Shown: positions 23,385 through 31,547, numbered from the stretch's first letter. The stretch is 36,773 bases of DNA from Avoscillospira sp045580485 (GCA_045580485.1 JAZNNW010000001.1:1-36773); one strand, 5' to 3'. Numbers and translations: made by a program. The notes: generated by a model from the letters alone, not told the origin.

Positions 23385-24338
23385 ATGAAGCATTTGATTA
23401 TCGTCAATCCTGCTGCCGGCAAATGTGACCGCAGCGTGCAGATCAAGGCGCTGGCGAAGGAAGTCTTCGGCAGCCGTGGTCTGAACTACGAGGTGCAAGT
23501 CTCCAAAGGTCCCGGCGATATCACCCGCCTGGCACGGGAGGCAGCCAAAACAGGAGAAGAACTCCGCATCTATGCCTGCGGCGGCGACGGCACCCTCAAC
23601 GAAGTGGTCAACGGCATTGCCGGTTTTGACCGGGTCTCCGTCACCCACTATCCCAGCGGCTCCGGCAATGATTTTGTCAAACTCTTTGACCGCCCTGACG
23701 CTTTCCGCAATCTGGAAGAATTTTTGGACTGTGAGGAGACCCGTTTCGATTTGATTCGCTGTCAGTCCGGTGATATGGTCTGTTATGCAGCCAACATCTG
23801 CTCTATGGGTCTGGACGCCCGAATCGCCTCGGAGATGGGAAAATACCGGCGGCTGCCCATGGTATCCGGCAACGGCGCTTATTATCTCTCCATTGTTGCC
23901 AACATTTTGAGCGGCACTCACAAGCCCTATATCATCGATGTCAACGGCGAGACCATAACCGGCGATCAGACCCTTATCTGCATTTGCAGCGGACGGCACT
24001 ACGGTGGCAGCTTCCATCCCGTGCCCGATGCCCAGCCCGATGACGGTCTGCTGGATGTGCTGATCATCAAGCAAGTGAACCTTTTGCAGATCGCCAAGAT
24101 CATTGGTAAGTATCAGGATGGTCTTTACGCCCAGTACCCCGACTTGATCCGTCATGTGCGCATCACGGAGATTCGCATCCAGTGCACAGAGGAAAGCATT
24201 GTGAATATTGACGGAGAATCCATGGGAGGTCAGGATGTGACCTTTACTGTGGTTCCCGGTGCTCTGCGGTTTTTCTATCCCAAGGGCTTAAAATATGAAA
24301 ATACAGAGAAAAAAGAAGCAGAACTTCTGGGTGTTTGA
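23385..24338 (+). CDS. Diacylglycerol/lipid kinase family protein (DagK/YegS type)
   Basis: A 317-residue lipid kinase. The nucleotide-binding motif GGDGTLNEV (near 64-72) and PSGSGNDF (near 88-95) define the DAGK catalytic domain; the C-terminal beta-sandwich ends near 300. It would phosphorylate diacylglycerol or a related lipid at the membrane for lipid recycling. The ATG at 23385 has AGAGGTG eight bases upstream, and that sequence is the end of the interspersed repeat. The methyltransferase gene upstream is in the same direction and no other promoter was found. Confidence 0.9.
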   Translation: MKHLIIVNPAAGKCDRSVQIKALAKEVFGSRGLNYEVQVSKGPGDITRLAREAAKTGEELRIYACGGDGTLNEVVNGIAGFDRVSVTHYPSGSGNDFVKLFDRPDAFRNLEEFLDCEETRFDLIRCQSGDMVCYAANICSMGLDARIASEMGKYRRLPMVSGNGAYYLSIVANILSGTHKPYIIDVNGETITGDQTLICICSGRHYGGSFHPVPDAQPDDGLLDVLIIKQVNLLQIAKIIGKYQDGLYAQYPDLIRHVRITEIRIQCTEESIVNIDGESMGGQDVTFTVVPGALRFFYPKGLKYENTEKKEAELLGV

Positions 24339-24373
24339 GAAGAAATCGTCGATTTTTCTCCCGGAAACGGGCA

Positions 24374-24403
24374 TTTACAAAAAATTCACCTTTTTTGTAC
24401 AAT
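24374..24403 (+). promoter_or_regulatory. Upstream promoter of groES-groEL
   Basis: TTTACA (24374-24379), 18-base spacer, TACAAT (24398-24403). It lies in an imperfect hairpin (24369-24409, GGGCA/TGCCC outer stem) that might also end the lipid kinase transcript. Confidence 0.45.
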
Positions 24404-24410
24404 TTGCCCA

Positions 24411-24439
24411 TTGCTTATAAGCCCGGTCTGGTCTATTAT
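24411..24439 (+). promoter_or_regulatory. Main promoter of groES-groEL
   Basis: TTGCTT (24411-24416), 17-base spacer, TATTAT (24434-24439). CIRCE starts eight bases after the -10, the usual arrangement for HrcA control. Confidence 0.72.
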
Positions 24440-24446
24440 ATAGTCG

Positions 24447-24473
24447 TTAGCACTCATCAAGAAAGAGTGCCAA
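24447..24473. promoter_or_regulatory. CIRCE element (HrcA operator)
   Basis: TTAGCACTC, nine bases, GAGTGCCAA. It differs from the consensus TTAGCACTC-N9-GAGTGCTAA at one position. HrcA bound here represses groESL until heat shock; HrcA itself is not in the window. Confidence 0.95.
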
Positions 24474-24525
24474 AACCACAACCTGCGGGTTCGCCCGTTT
24501 GATACTAAAATTAGGAGGCAACACC

Positions 24526-24798
24526 ATGAAACTCAAACCCCTGGCTGACTATGTGCTGGTCAAGAGCACAATGGAAGAAGAAACCACCGCATCCGGCATC
24601 ATCCTCGCCACCGCCACCAAGGAAAAGTCCATCGTTTCCGAAGTGGTCGCTGCTGGCCCCGGCACCGAAAAGAACCCCATGACCGTCAAGGTCGGCGACA
24701 AGGTCGTCGTGGGCAAGTTTGCCGGTCAGGAACTGAAGCTGGACGGCGAGGATTACAGCATCGTCAAGATCGCTGACATCCTGGCTGTTGTGGAATAA
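24526..24798 (+). CDS. groES: Co-chaperonin GroES
   Basis: A 90-residue Cpn10 subunit that caps the GroEL cavity as a heptamer. It opens MKLKPLADYVLVK, has the mobile loop region (EETTASGIILATATKEKS, about 18-35), and ends with the standard ILAVVE. The ATG at 24526 follows TTAGGAGG. CIRCE lies upstream and groEL 33 bases downstream. Confidence 0.97.
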   Translation: MKLKPLADYVLVKSTMEEETTASGIILATATKEKSIVSEVVAAGPGTEKNPMTVKVGDKVVVGKFAGQELKLDGEDYSIVKIADILAVVE

Positions 24799-24831
24799 TT
24801 TAAGTTTTTATCTAAAGGAGATTTCGTAATT

Positions 24832-26469
24832 ATGGCAAAGCAGATTATTTACGGCGAAGAAGCCCGCAAGGCTCTGCAGGCCGGCATCGACCAGCTGGCC
24901 AATACCGTTAAGGTCACTCTGGGCCCCAAGGGCCGCAATGTGGTTCTGGGCAAGAAGTTCGGTCTGCCCCTCATCACCAATGACGGTGTCACCATCGCCA
25001 AGGATGTGGAGCTGGAAGACGCTTTCGAGAACATGGGCGCTCAGCTGGTTCGTGAAGTGGCTACCAAGACCAACGATGCTGCCGGCGACGGCACCACCAC
25101 CGCCACTGTCCTGGCTCAGGCCATGGTCAAGGAAGGTCTGAAGAATGTCACTGCCGGTGCCAACCCCATGGTCATGCGCAAGGGCATCGAGAAGGCTGTG
25201 GAGACCGCTGTGGAGACCATCAAGAGCCACGCCGAAGTGGTCAAGGGCTCCGATGACATCGCCCGTGTCGGCGCTGTGTCCTCCGGCGATGAGTCCGTGG
25301 GCAAGCTGATCGCTGAGGCTATGGACAAGGTTTCCGCCAACGGCGTGATCACCATCGAAGAATCCAAGACCGCTGAGACCGAGCTGGAAGTGGTCGAAGG
25401 TATGCAGTTTGACCGCGGCTATATCTCTCCCTACATGGTCACCGACACCGAGAAGATGGAAGCTGTCATCGACGATCCCTATATTCTCATCACCGATAAG
25501 AAGATCTCCTCCATCCAGGAGATTCTGCCCATTCTGGAGCAGCTGGTCAAGGCCGGTAAGAAGCCCTTTATCATCGCAGAAGATGTGGAAGGCGATGCTC
25601 TGAGCACCATTCTGGTCAACCGTCTCCGCGGCAACTTCACCTGCGTCTGCGTCAAGGCTCCCGGCTTCGGCGACCGCCGCAAGGAAATGCTGAAGGATAT
25701 CGCCATCCTCACCGGTGGTACCGTCATCTCCAGTGAGCTGAACATGGAGCTGCAGGATGTACAGCTGAGCGATCTGGGTCATGCCCGTCAGATCAAGGTC
25801 AGCAAGGACAACACCGTCATCGTGGACGGCTGCGGCGATCCCGATGCCATCCAGGGCCGTATCCAGGAGATCAAGGCCACCCTGTCCGTCACCACCTCCG
25901 AGTACGACAAGGAGAAGCTTCAGGAGCGTCTGGCAAAGCTGTCCGGCGGCGTTGCCGTGATCAAGGTCGGCGCCCAGACCGAAGTTGCCATGAAGGAGCA
26001 GAAGCTCCGTGTGGAAGATGCCCTCAACGCCACCCGTGCTGCTGTGGAAGAAGGCATCGTGGCCGGCGGCGGCACTGCCTTCGTCAATGCCATTCCCGCT
26101 GTGGAGAAGCTGGTTTCCAAGCTGACCGGCGATGAAAAGACCGGCGCGCAGATCGTAGCTGCCGCTCTGCAGGCTCCCATCCGCCAGATCGCTGAGAACG
26201 CAGGCGTGGACGGCTCCATCGTCTATGAGAAGATCCGCTCCAGCAAGAAGATCGGCTATGGCTACAACGCCTACACCGAGAGCTATGTGGACATGATCGC
26301 CACCGGCATCGTGGACCCCACCAAGGTCACCCGCTCCGCTCTGGAGAATGCCGCTTCTATCGCTTCCTGCGTCCTGACCACCGAGTCTCTGGTGGCCGAC
26401 AAGCCCGATCCTGCTGCTGACGCTGCCATGGCAGCTGCTGCCGGCGGCATGGGCGGCGGTATGTACTAA
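24832..26469 (+). CDS. groEL: Chaperonin GroEL
   Basis: A 545-residue Cpn60 subunit of the ATP-driven folding chamber in the cytosol. The ATP-binding segment AGDGTTTATVLAQ and the KVTLGPKGRNVVL motif are intact, and the C-terminus ends in the usual Gly/Met-rich tail (GGMGGGMY). The ATG follows AAAGGAG. It is co-transcribed with groES under HrcA/CIRCE control. Codon use is strongly biased, as expected for an abundant protein. Confidence 0.99.
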   Translation: MAKQIIYGEEARKALQAGIDQLANTVKVTLGPKGRNVVLGKKFGLPLITNDGVTIAKDVELEDAFENMGAQLVREVATKTNDAAGDGTTTATVLAQAMVKEGLKNVTAGANPMVMRKGIEKAVETAVETIKSHAEVVKGSDDIARVGAVSSGDESVGKLIAEAMDKVSANGVITIEESKTAETELEVVEGMQFDRGYISPYMVTDTEKMEAVIDDPYILITDKKISSIQEILPILEQLVKAGKKPFIIAEDVEGDALSTILVNRLRGNFTCVCVKAPGFGDRRKEMLKDIAILTGGTVISSELNMELQDVQLSDLGHARQIKVSKDNTVIVDGCGDPDAIQGRIQEIKATLSVTTSEYDKEKLQERLAKLSGGVAVIKVGAQTEVAMKEQKLRVEDALNATRAAVEEGIVAGGGTAFVNAIPAVEKLVSKLTGDEKTGAQIVAAALQAPIRQIAENAGVDGSIVYEKIRSSKKIGYGYNAYTESYVDMIATGIVDPTKVTRSALENAASIASCVLTTESLVADKPDPAADAAMAAAAGGMGGGMY

Positions 26470-26483
26470 TCCCCATAAACACC

Positions 26484-26512
26484 AACCCCCGGATGCTTAG
26501 CATCCGGGGGTT
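26484..26512. terminator. Bidirectional terminator between groEL and ricT
   Basis: A 13-bp stem AACCCCCGGATGC/GCATCCGGGGGTT with a three-base loop, then TTCTTTC. Confidence 0.85.
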
Positions 26513-26518
26513 CTTTCA

Positions 26519-27829
26519 TTATTCAGCTTTCTGTCCGCCCTGGGGCTTGGGACCGCCGGGTCTTCTGCGGCGGCGATGGTAATTGGACTTGGGCTTGGGA
26601 GCGCCCTCTGCCTTGGGCTGCTGACCCTGGGGCTTTTCAGCCTTGGGCTTATTCTCCTGCTTCGGCTTTTCCTGCTTGGGCTGCTGCCCTTCTGCCTTGG
26701 GGGCAGCAGGCTTTTTCTTGCGGCGGCGGTTGCGATTGCTATTATTGGAGCTCTTTTCCTCCGCCTTGGGCACAGCTTCCGCTACGGTCACCGGCTTTTC
26801 CGCTGCCTTCTCGCCGGAGATGATCACATCGGGCATGGGCTCATCGGAAAGCTCCACAAACTTCTTGGTGGGCTTGGGCTTGGAAGAGAGGGGTGCAATT
26901 TCCTTGGGGATGGGTGCATCACCCTTCTTTGCCTTGCCGTTACGCAGGACGCAGATATCGCAGTTTTTATAACAGCCAACGGTTTCCGGCTGATCTTCCA
27001 TACGGACACGGACAGTCTGCCGCAGCAGATTTACATCCACCACCGTGCCTCTGCCATCCACCGTGTCCACAAAGGATTCGTTCTTGGGGCTGGTCTTCAG
27101 CAGATCTTCATAGGCCTCCTGCTCATATTTCAGGCAGCACATGAGTCTGCCGCAGGTGCCGGAGATCTTGGTGGGGTTCAAGCTCAGATTCTGAGTCTTT
27201 GCCATCTTGATGGAAACAGGCTGGAAGTCATCGAGGAATTCCTTGCAGCAGAAGGGTCTGCCGCAAATGCCCAGACCGCCGACCATCTTGGCCTTGTCAC
27301 GGACACCGATCTGACGCAGTTCGATGCGGGTACGGAACACGGATGCCAGATTCTTCACCAGGTCACGGAAGTCCACACGACCGTCGGCGGTGAAGAAGAA
27401 GATGATCTTACTCTCATCAAAGGCACATTCGGCGGACACCAGCTGCATATCCAGACCGTGAGCCTGAATTTTCTGCTGGCAGATCTCGAATGCCCGCTTT
27501 TCTTTCTGAATGTTCTCGGCGTTGATCTTCTCATCCTTCTCTGTGGCGATTCGGATGACCTTCCGCAGAGGTGCAACAATATCTTTGCCGGATACTTGGT
27601 GGTTGCCGGCGGTGCAATAGCCAAATTCATTGCCCCGGGCAGTATCGATGATCACATGGTCGCCGGCTTTCACTTCCAGCTGACCGGGATCGAAAAAGTA
27701 GACCTTGTTGCCGGAGCGGAACTGAATGTCCACTACGGTGACGGTCTCAGGCAGAGGTGCAACGGGTTCTTCCGTCACTTCCTGTGCCAGAACTTCCGCT
27801 TCTTCGGAAGGATTGATCATATCAGTCAT
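26519..27829 (-). CDS. ricT: RicT/YaaT (PSP1-domain) protein with long basic C-terminal tail
   Basis: A 436-residue member of the PSP1 family. RicT (YaaT) works with RicA and RicF in B. subtilis, binds [4Fe-4S] clusters, and assists RNase Y mRNA processing and Spo0A activation. The core (about 28-290) has the two Cys motifs CGRPFCC (189-195) and CGRLMCC (226-232). The last 130 residues, absent from B. subtilis YaaT as I recall, are a low-complexity tail rich in Lys, Pro and Gln with Arg runs (NRRRKKK, YHRRRRR), likely to bind RNA. ATG follows AAAGGAG, 12 bases after holB, the order also found in Bacillus. Confidence 0.93.
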   Translation of the reverse strand: MTDMINPSEEAEVLAQEVTEEPVAPLPETVTVVDIQFRSGNKVYFFDPGQLEVKAGDHVIIDTARGNEFGYCTAGNHQVSGKDIVAPLRKVIRIATEKDEKINAENIQKEKRAFEICQQKIQAHGLDMQLVSAECAFDESKIIFFFTADGRVDFRDLVKNLASVFRTRIELRQIGVRDKAKMVGGLGICGRPFCCKEFLDDFQPVSIKMAKTQNLSLNPTKISGTCGRLMCCLKYEQEAYEDLLKTSPKNESFVDTVDGRGTVVDVNLLRQTVRVRMEDQPETVGCYKNCDICVLRNGKAKKGDAPIPKEIAPLSSKPKPTKKFVELSDEPMPDVIISGEKAAEKPVTVAEAVPKAEEKSSNNSNRNRRRKKKPAAPKAEGQQPKQEKPKQENKPKAEKPQGQQPKAEGAPKPKSNYHRRRRRPGGPKPQGGQKAE

Positions 27830-27841
27830 GGTGGTTCTCCT

Positions 27842-28792
27842 TTATGTTTTAAGCTGCACCAGCAGCCATCCGCAGATATGTCCCGTGCCCACATTGGCGA
27901 TGCAGTTCTCCAACGCCTTTTGGATGCTGCGCAGGGCTTCGCTGAGATCTGCACCTGTTCGGCTACGTCCCACAGAGATGGCCTCGGGAGATGCTGCAGC
28001 ACCGGCTCGCACCATCAGCGCATCGGTCAGAAGCTGCCGCCACTGCTCCAGCAGTTCCTGCAGTTTGGCACGGGGCTGTTTTTCCATGGCGCAAAGGACC
28101 CTCGTCAGCGCCATGGTATCTTTTTTCGCAAAAGCTGCTGCAAATTCCAAAGTCTGGGGGGCATAGCCCTCATTCTGCAGCAGTTCCTCCGCCTGCCCCA
28201 GATAGCCGCCGGAACGGCGGTAGACCGCCTGCAGGGCTTCTTTGGGCTGCTGAGGGAATTTTTCTGACAGCCATGCCATTGCCGTCTCTGCCGGTACAGG
28301 CTCCAGACGCAGCTCGGCACAGCGGCTGCGGACGGTAGGCAGCAGCTTTTCCGCATTGTCCGTCAGCAGCAGGAACACCGCATAGGATGGCGGTTCTTCC
28401 ATCAGCTTCAGAAGGGCATTCTGGGCGGCATCGGTCATATCCATGGCTCTGGGAATCAGATAGATCTTTCTGGCCGCCTCATTGGGACGAATGAAGGCAT
28501 CGGACTGAAGCTGACGGATCAGCTCCACGGATACACTTTTCTTTTCGGGGTCGTCTATGGTGATGATATCCGGGTGACTGCCTGAAAGGGCCTTGCGGCA
28601 GTTGCGGCATGTCATGCAGGGCACATTTTTTTCCGAACACTGCAAAGCGGCAGAGAGAATTCTGGCAAGGGTATGCTTGCCGGAACCCACAGGTCCGCAG
28701 AGCAGATAGCAATGGGAGGTTTTCCCTGCTGCAAAAGAGGCAGACAACCGCTGTTTCAGCTGAGAATTTCCCAAAAATCCGGTAAATTCCAT
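27842..28792 (-). CDS. holB: DNA polymerase III delta' subunit
   Basis: A 316-residue AAA+ clamp-loader subunit that helps load the beta sliding clamp at the replication fork. The P-loop GPVGSGKH (33-40), a zinc site Cys52, Cys59, Cys62, Cys65, and the segment DMTDAAQNALLKLMEEPP are typical of HolB/DnaX-type proteins. MEFTGFLG is the start, with AAAGGGG upstream. It lies immediately before ricT, the conserved Firmicutes pair. Confidence 0.93.
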   Translation of the reverse strand: MEFTGFLGNSQLKQRLSASFAAGKTSHCYLLCGPVGSGKHTLARILSAALQCSEKNVPCMTCRNCRKALSGSHPDIITIDDPEKKSVSVELIRQLQSDAFIRPNEAARKIYLIPRAMDMTDAAQNALLKLMEEPPSYAVFLLLTDNAEKLLPTVRSRCAELRLEPVPAETAMAWLSEKFPQQPKEALQAVYRRSGGYLGQAEELLQNEGYAPQTLEFAAAFAKKDTMALTRVLCAMEKQPRAKLQELLEQWRQLLTDALMVRAGAAASPEAISVGRSRTGADLSEALRSIQKALENCIANVGTGHICGWLLVQLKT

Positions 28793-28824
28793 ATTTAGCC
28801 CCTTTCTGCCCATAGTACAGACTT

Positions 28825-28833
28825 ATTATAGCA
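28825..28833 (-). promoter_or_regulatory. Extended -10 promoter of holB-ricT
   Basis: On the minus strand TGCTATAAT: TGn plus perfect TATAAT (28825-28830), 33 bases before holB. The -35 is weak. Confidence 0.55.
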
Positions 28834-28861
28834 AATACAAGACGGAATATCCACAACTTTT

Positions 28862-28890
28862 TTGACACGACCAATGGAATGTGTTACAAT
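28862..28890 (+). promoter_or_regulatory. Promoter of the DUF362-luxS-mtnN operon
   Basis: A perfect TTGACA (28862-28867), 17-base spacer, TACAAT (28885-28890). It is divergent from the holB promoter. Confidence 0.85.
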
Positions 28891-28919
28891 AAAAGAAAAA
28901 TTTTTCGGGAGGCGACACC

Positions 28920-30023
28920 ATGGAACAGGCGAAGGTATATTTTACCGATTTTCGGATGAAAAACGGTCAGAACCATGAAAGCAAGCTGGGGAAGCTGATG
29001 AAGTCCGCCGGTATGGACAAGATCGATTTTGAGGGCAAGTATGTTGCCATCAAGATTCACTTCGGCGAACTGGGTAATCTGGCTTTCCTGCGGCCTAATT
29101 TTGCCCGATATGTGGCTGATTATGTGAAAGAACTGGGGGGCAAGCCCTTCCTCACCGATTGCAACACCCTCTATGTAGGTTCCCGAAAGAATGCTCTGGA
29201 TCATCTGGATACCGCCAACATCAACGGGTTCAACCCCATGTCCACCGGTTGCCAGATTCTCATTGCCGACGGTCTCAAGGGCACCGATGAGGTGGAAGTT
29301 CCCGTGGCAGGCGGTCAGCTTTGCAAGACTGCCAAAATCGGCAGAGCCATTATGGATGCCGACATCGTCATCTCCCTCAACCATTTCAAGGGTCACGAAT
29401 GTACCGGCTTCGGCGGTGCACTGAAGAATCTGGGCATGGGCTGCGGTTCCCGTGCAGGCAAGATGGAAATGCACTCTGCCGGCAAGCCCTATGTGTACCA
29501 GGTTCTCTGCGTGGGCTGCGGTGCCTGTGCCAAGGTCTGTGCACATGATGCACCCCAGATCGGCGACGGTAAGTGTGAGATCGACCACGACAAGTGTGTG
29601 GGCTGCGGCCGCTGCATTGGCGTCTGCCCCAAGGATGCCATCCAGCCTGCGCAGGACGAGACCTTTGCCAATCTGAATTTCAAGATTGCAGAATATGCCA
29701 AGGCTGTGGTGGACGGCAGACCCAGTTTCCACATCAACATCGTCAACAATGTCTCCCCTAACTGTGACTGCCATCCCGAATCCGATGCCGCTCTGGTCAA
29801 CGATGTGGGTATGTTCGCCTCCTTTGACCCGGTGGCCATTGATGTGGCCTGTGCCGATATGGTCAATCAGCAGCCGGTGAATCCCATGAGCATCCTCAAG
29901 GCTAAAGCCGGAGTGGAGGATCGCTTCACCGGTATGCATCCCACCACCAACTGGCGCACTGCCACGGAGCACGGCGAGGTCATCGGTCTGGGTACTCAGG
30001 ATTACGAGCTGATCACCCTGTAA
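28920..30023 (+). CDS. DUF362-domain protein with two [4Fe-4S] ferredoxin motifs
   Basis: A 367-residue iron-sulfur protein. The N-terminal DUF362 domain (about 1-185, with SLNHFKGHECTGFGGALKNLGMGCGSR) is followed by a bacterial-ferredoxin module with Cys197, 200, 203, 207 and Cys226, 229, 232, 236, then a C-terminal DUF362 segment (DPVAIDVACADMV). The family is widespread in anaerobes but its reaction is unknown. ATG follows GGGAGG. It is the first gene of an operon with luxS and mtnN, ten bases before luxS. Confidence 0.9.
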   Translation: MEQAKVYFTDFRMKNGQNHESKLGKLMKSAGMDKIDFEGKYVAIKIHFGELGNLAFLRPNFARYVADYVKELGGKPFLTDCNTLYVGSRKNALDHLDTANINGFNPMSTGCQILIADGLKGTDEVEVPVAGGQLCKTAKIGRAIMDADIVISLNHFKGHECTGFGGALKNLGMGCGSRAGKMEMHSAGKPYVYQVLCVGCGACAKVCAHDAPQIGDGKCEIDHDKCVGCGRCIGVCPKDAIQPAQDETFANLNFKIAEYAKAVVDGRPSFHINIVNNVSPNCDCHPESDAALVNDVGMFASFDPVAIDVACADMVNQQPVNPMSILKAKAGVEDRFTGMHPTTNWRTATEHGEVIGLGTQDYELITL

Positions 30024-30033
30024 GGAGCAAAAA

Positions 30034-30513
30034 ATGGAAAAAATCGCCAGTTTTACCATCGACCATATTAAGCTTTTGCCCGGCGTGTATGTTGCCCGAA
30101 AGGATCGCATCGGTGCTGAAACCGTCACCACCTTTGATCTGCGGCTGACGGCTCCCAATCGGGAGACTGTCATGGGCACCGGTCAGATGCACACCATGGA
30201 GCATCTGGGTGCCACCTACCTTCGCAACCATCCCACATGGAAAGATCGGGTCATCTACTTTGGTCCCATGGGCTGCCGTACCGGCTTCTATCTGCTGCTG
30301 GCAGGCGACCTCTCCTCCAAGGAGATCGTACCCCTTATGACTGAAATGTGGGAATTCATCCGGGATTTCGAGGGGGAAATTCCCGGTGCTACCCCCAAGG
30401 ACTGCGGCAACTATTCGGACATGGATCTGCCCAATGCCAAGGCCATGGCCGCACATTATCTGGACACCGTCCTTTACGGCATCGGCGACGACCGTCTGGT
30501 CTACCCGGAATAA
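30034..30513 (+). CDS. luxS: S-ribosylhomocysteine lyase (AI-2 synthase)
   Basis: A 159-residue metalloenzyme that splits S-ribosylhomocysteine into homocysteine and DPD, the precursor of autoinducer 2. Metal ligands His53, His57 (HTMEH) and Cys124 (CGNY) and the catalytic Cys81 (GPMGCRTGF) and Glu56 are present. ATG follows AAGGAG. Next in the operon is mtnN, the previous step of the same pathway. Confidence 0.98.
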   Translation: MEKIASFTIDHIKLLPGVYVARKDRIGAETVTTFDLRLTAPNRETVMGTGQMHTMEHLGATYLRNHPTWKDRVIYFGPMGCRTGFYLLLAGDLSSKEIVPLMTEMWEFIRDFEGEIPGATPKDCGNYSDMDLPNAKAMAAHYLDTVLYGIGDDRLVYPE

Positions 30514-30522
30514 GGAGTTTAT

Positions 30523-31218
30523 ATGAGCAAAATCGGTATCATCGGCGCCATGGAACTGGAAGTGGACGCCCTGAAAGCACAGCTGACAGATGCCTCTGTC
30601 ACCAAAAAAGCCGGCATGGAATTCCATGAGGGCAAGCTCAACGGCACCGATGTGGTGGTGGTTCGCTGCGGTATCGGCAAGGTCAATGCCTCCCTCTGTG
30701 TGCAGATTCTGGCAGATCTCTTTGCTGTGACCCATATCATCAACACCGGCGTTGCCGGTTCTCTCAATGCAAAGCTGGATATCGGTGACATTCTCGTTTC
30801 CAGAGAAGCCGTCCACCACGATGTGGATGTGCAGATCTTCGGCTACGCCCCCGGCGAAGTGCCGGGCATCGGCTTCCGGGAATTCAAGGCAGATACTGCC
30901 ATGGTGGAAAAAGCTCTGGCGCTGTGCGCCAGAGAGACCGACTTCCACGCCATTCCCGGACGGGTGGTCAGCGGCGATCAGTTTATCTCCGATTCCGCTG
31001 TCAAGGATCGTCTCATTTCCGTTTTCGCCGGTGACTGCGCCGAGATGGAAGGTGCATCCATTGCACAGGGTGCCTACCTGAACGGTCTCCCCTTCCTGAT
31101 TCTCCGTGCCATCTCCGACAAGGCCGACGGCTCCGCCGAACAGGACTATCCCACCTTTGAACGGACTGCCGCCCGCCGATGCGCCGATCTGGTGCAGAAA
31201 CTGGTTGCAGAATTATAA
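30523..31218 (+). CDS. mtnN: 5'-methylthioadenosine/S-adenosylhomocysteine nucleosidase
   Basis: A 231-residue nucleosidase (Pfs) that cleaves adenine from S-adenosylhomocysteine and methylthioadenosine, feeding LuxS. The N-terminal IGIIGAMELEV (catalytic Glu13), NTGVAGSL, the CAEMEGASIAQ motif and ISDKADG near the end are all conserved. ATG follows AAGGAG, nine bases after luxS. The pair recycles SAH to homocysteine. Confidence 0.97.
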   Translation: MSKIGIIGAMELEVDALKAQLTDASVTKKAGMEFHEGKLNGTDVVVVRCGIGKVNASLCVQILADLFAVTHIINTGVAGSLNAKLDIGDILVSREAVHHDVDVQIFGYAPGEVPGIGFREFKADTAMVEKALALCARETDFHAIPGRVVSGDQFISDSAVKDRLISVFAGDCAEMEGASIAQGAYLNGLPFLILRAISDKADGSAEQDYPTFERTAARRCADLVQKLVAEL

Positions 31219-31223
31219 AAATC

Positions 31224-31250
31224 ACCCGGACAAGCTCAGCTTGCCCGGGT
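31224..31250. terminator. Bidirectional terminator after mtnN
   Basis: A 12-pair stem with one A-C mismatch (31224-31235 with 31239-31250). T-runs lie on both sides, so it can end mtnN and the converging RHH gene. Confidence 0.78.
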
Positions 31251-31255
31251 TTGGT

Positions 31256-31423
31256 TTATTTTTCCAATTTGATTACACCATATCTTTTTTCGTGTTCTTC
31301 GATACATTTTTTAATCAGTACAACAATCTGACTGCTGAGAGAACGCTTTTGATAATGTGTAACCAAGCGAAACCTGTTCAGCGTATCCTCATCTATTCTA
31401 ACAGACAAGTTCTTTTTATTCAT
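31256..31423 (-). CDS. Short ribbon-helix-helix (Arc/CopG-like) protein
   Basis: 55 residues: MNKKNLSVRIDEDTLNRF... The first beta strand (KNLSVRI) and two helices (about 12-24 and 28-45) fit the ribbon-helix-helix fold used by antitoxins and small repressors. ATG at 31423 follows GGAGGTG. No toxin gene is next to it, so it is either an orphan antitoxin or a stand-alone repressor. A perfect 31-bp palindrome lies 50-80 bases upstream at the promoter. The codons and surrounding DNA are more AT-rich than the neighbours, suggesting recent acquisition. Confidence 0.75.
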   Translation of the reverse strand: MNKKNLSVRIDEDTLNRFRLVTHYQKRSLSSQIVVLIKKCIEEHEKRYGVIKLEK

Positions 31424-31445
31424 ACTTTCACCTCCAAGCCTCTGT

Positions 31446-31474
31446 ATCATACAACATCGGCACTTTGGATGTTA
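31446..31474 (-). promoter_or_regulatory. Possible promoter of the RHH gene
   Basis: On the minus strand TATGAT (31446-31451), 22 bases before the start codon. The -35 position (TAACAT) is weak and touches the palindrome at 31473-31503. Confidence 0.4.
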
Positions 31475-31503
31475 GGTTTTATCTGATAATCAGATAAAAC
31501 CTA
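31473..31503. repeat. Perfect 31-bp palindrome upstream of the RHH gene
   Basis: TAGGTTTTATCTGAT (31473-31487), one base, and its exact complement ATCAGATAAAACCTA (31489-31503). It abuts the -35 of the RHH promoter and its right end touches repeat copy B. RHH proteins bind such dyads and control their own genes; binding is inferred. Confidence 0.7.
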
Positions 31504-31547
31504 CACCTCTCAGTCGCTTTCAGCGACAGCTCCCCTCAAGGGGAGCC
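31501..31547 (-). repeat. Interspersed palindromic repeat, copy B (short form)
   Basis: On the minus strand it starts GGCTCCCCTTGAGGG and ends GACTGAGAGGTGTA, as copy A does, with one central hairpin (GTCGCT/AGCGAC). On the plus strand GCTCCCC/GGGGAGC (31529-31546) is followed by CGTTTTTTCG and could terminate transcription. Confidence 0.75.

Noticed and set aside
26640..26720. Direct DNA repeats in the 3' part of ricT
   Set aside because: They encode the Lys/Pro/Gln repeats of the protein tail and are explained by the coding sequence; there are no spacers as in a CRISPR array.
26576..28267. 563-codon plus-strand frame opposite ricT and holB
   Set aside because: It spans two real genes and the gap between them, and its start is Leu/Gly repeats mirrored from the Lys/Pro tail of RicT.
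28884..30179. 431-codon minus-strand frame opposite the DUF362 gene and luxS
   Set aside because: It crosses the divergent promoter region and two well-defined genes; no ribosome site or motif.
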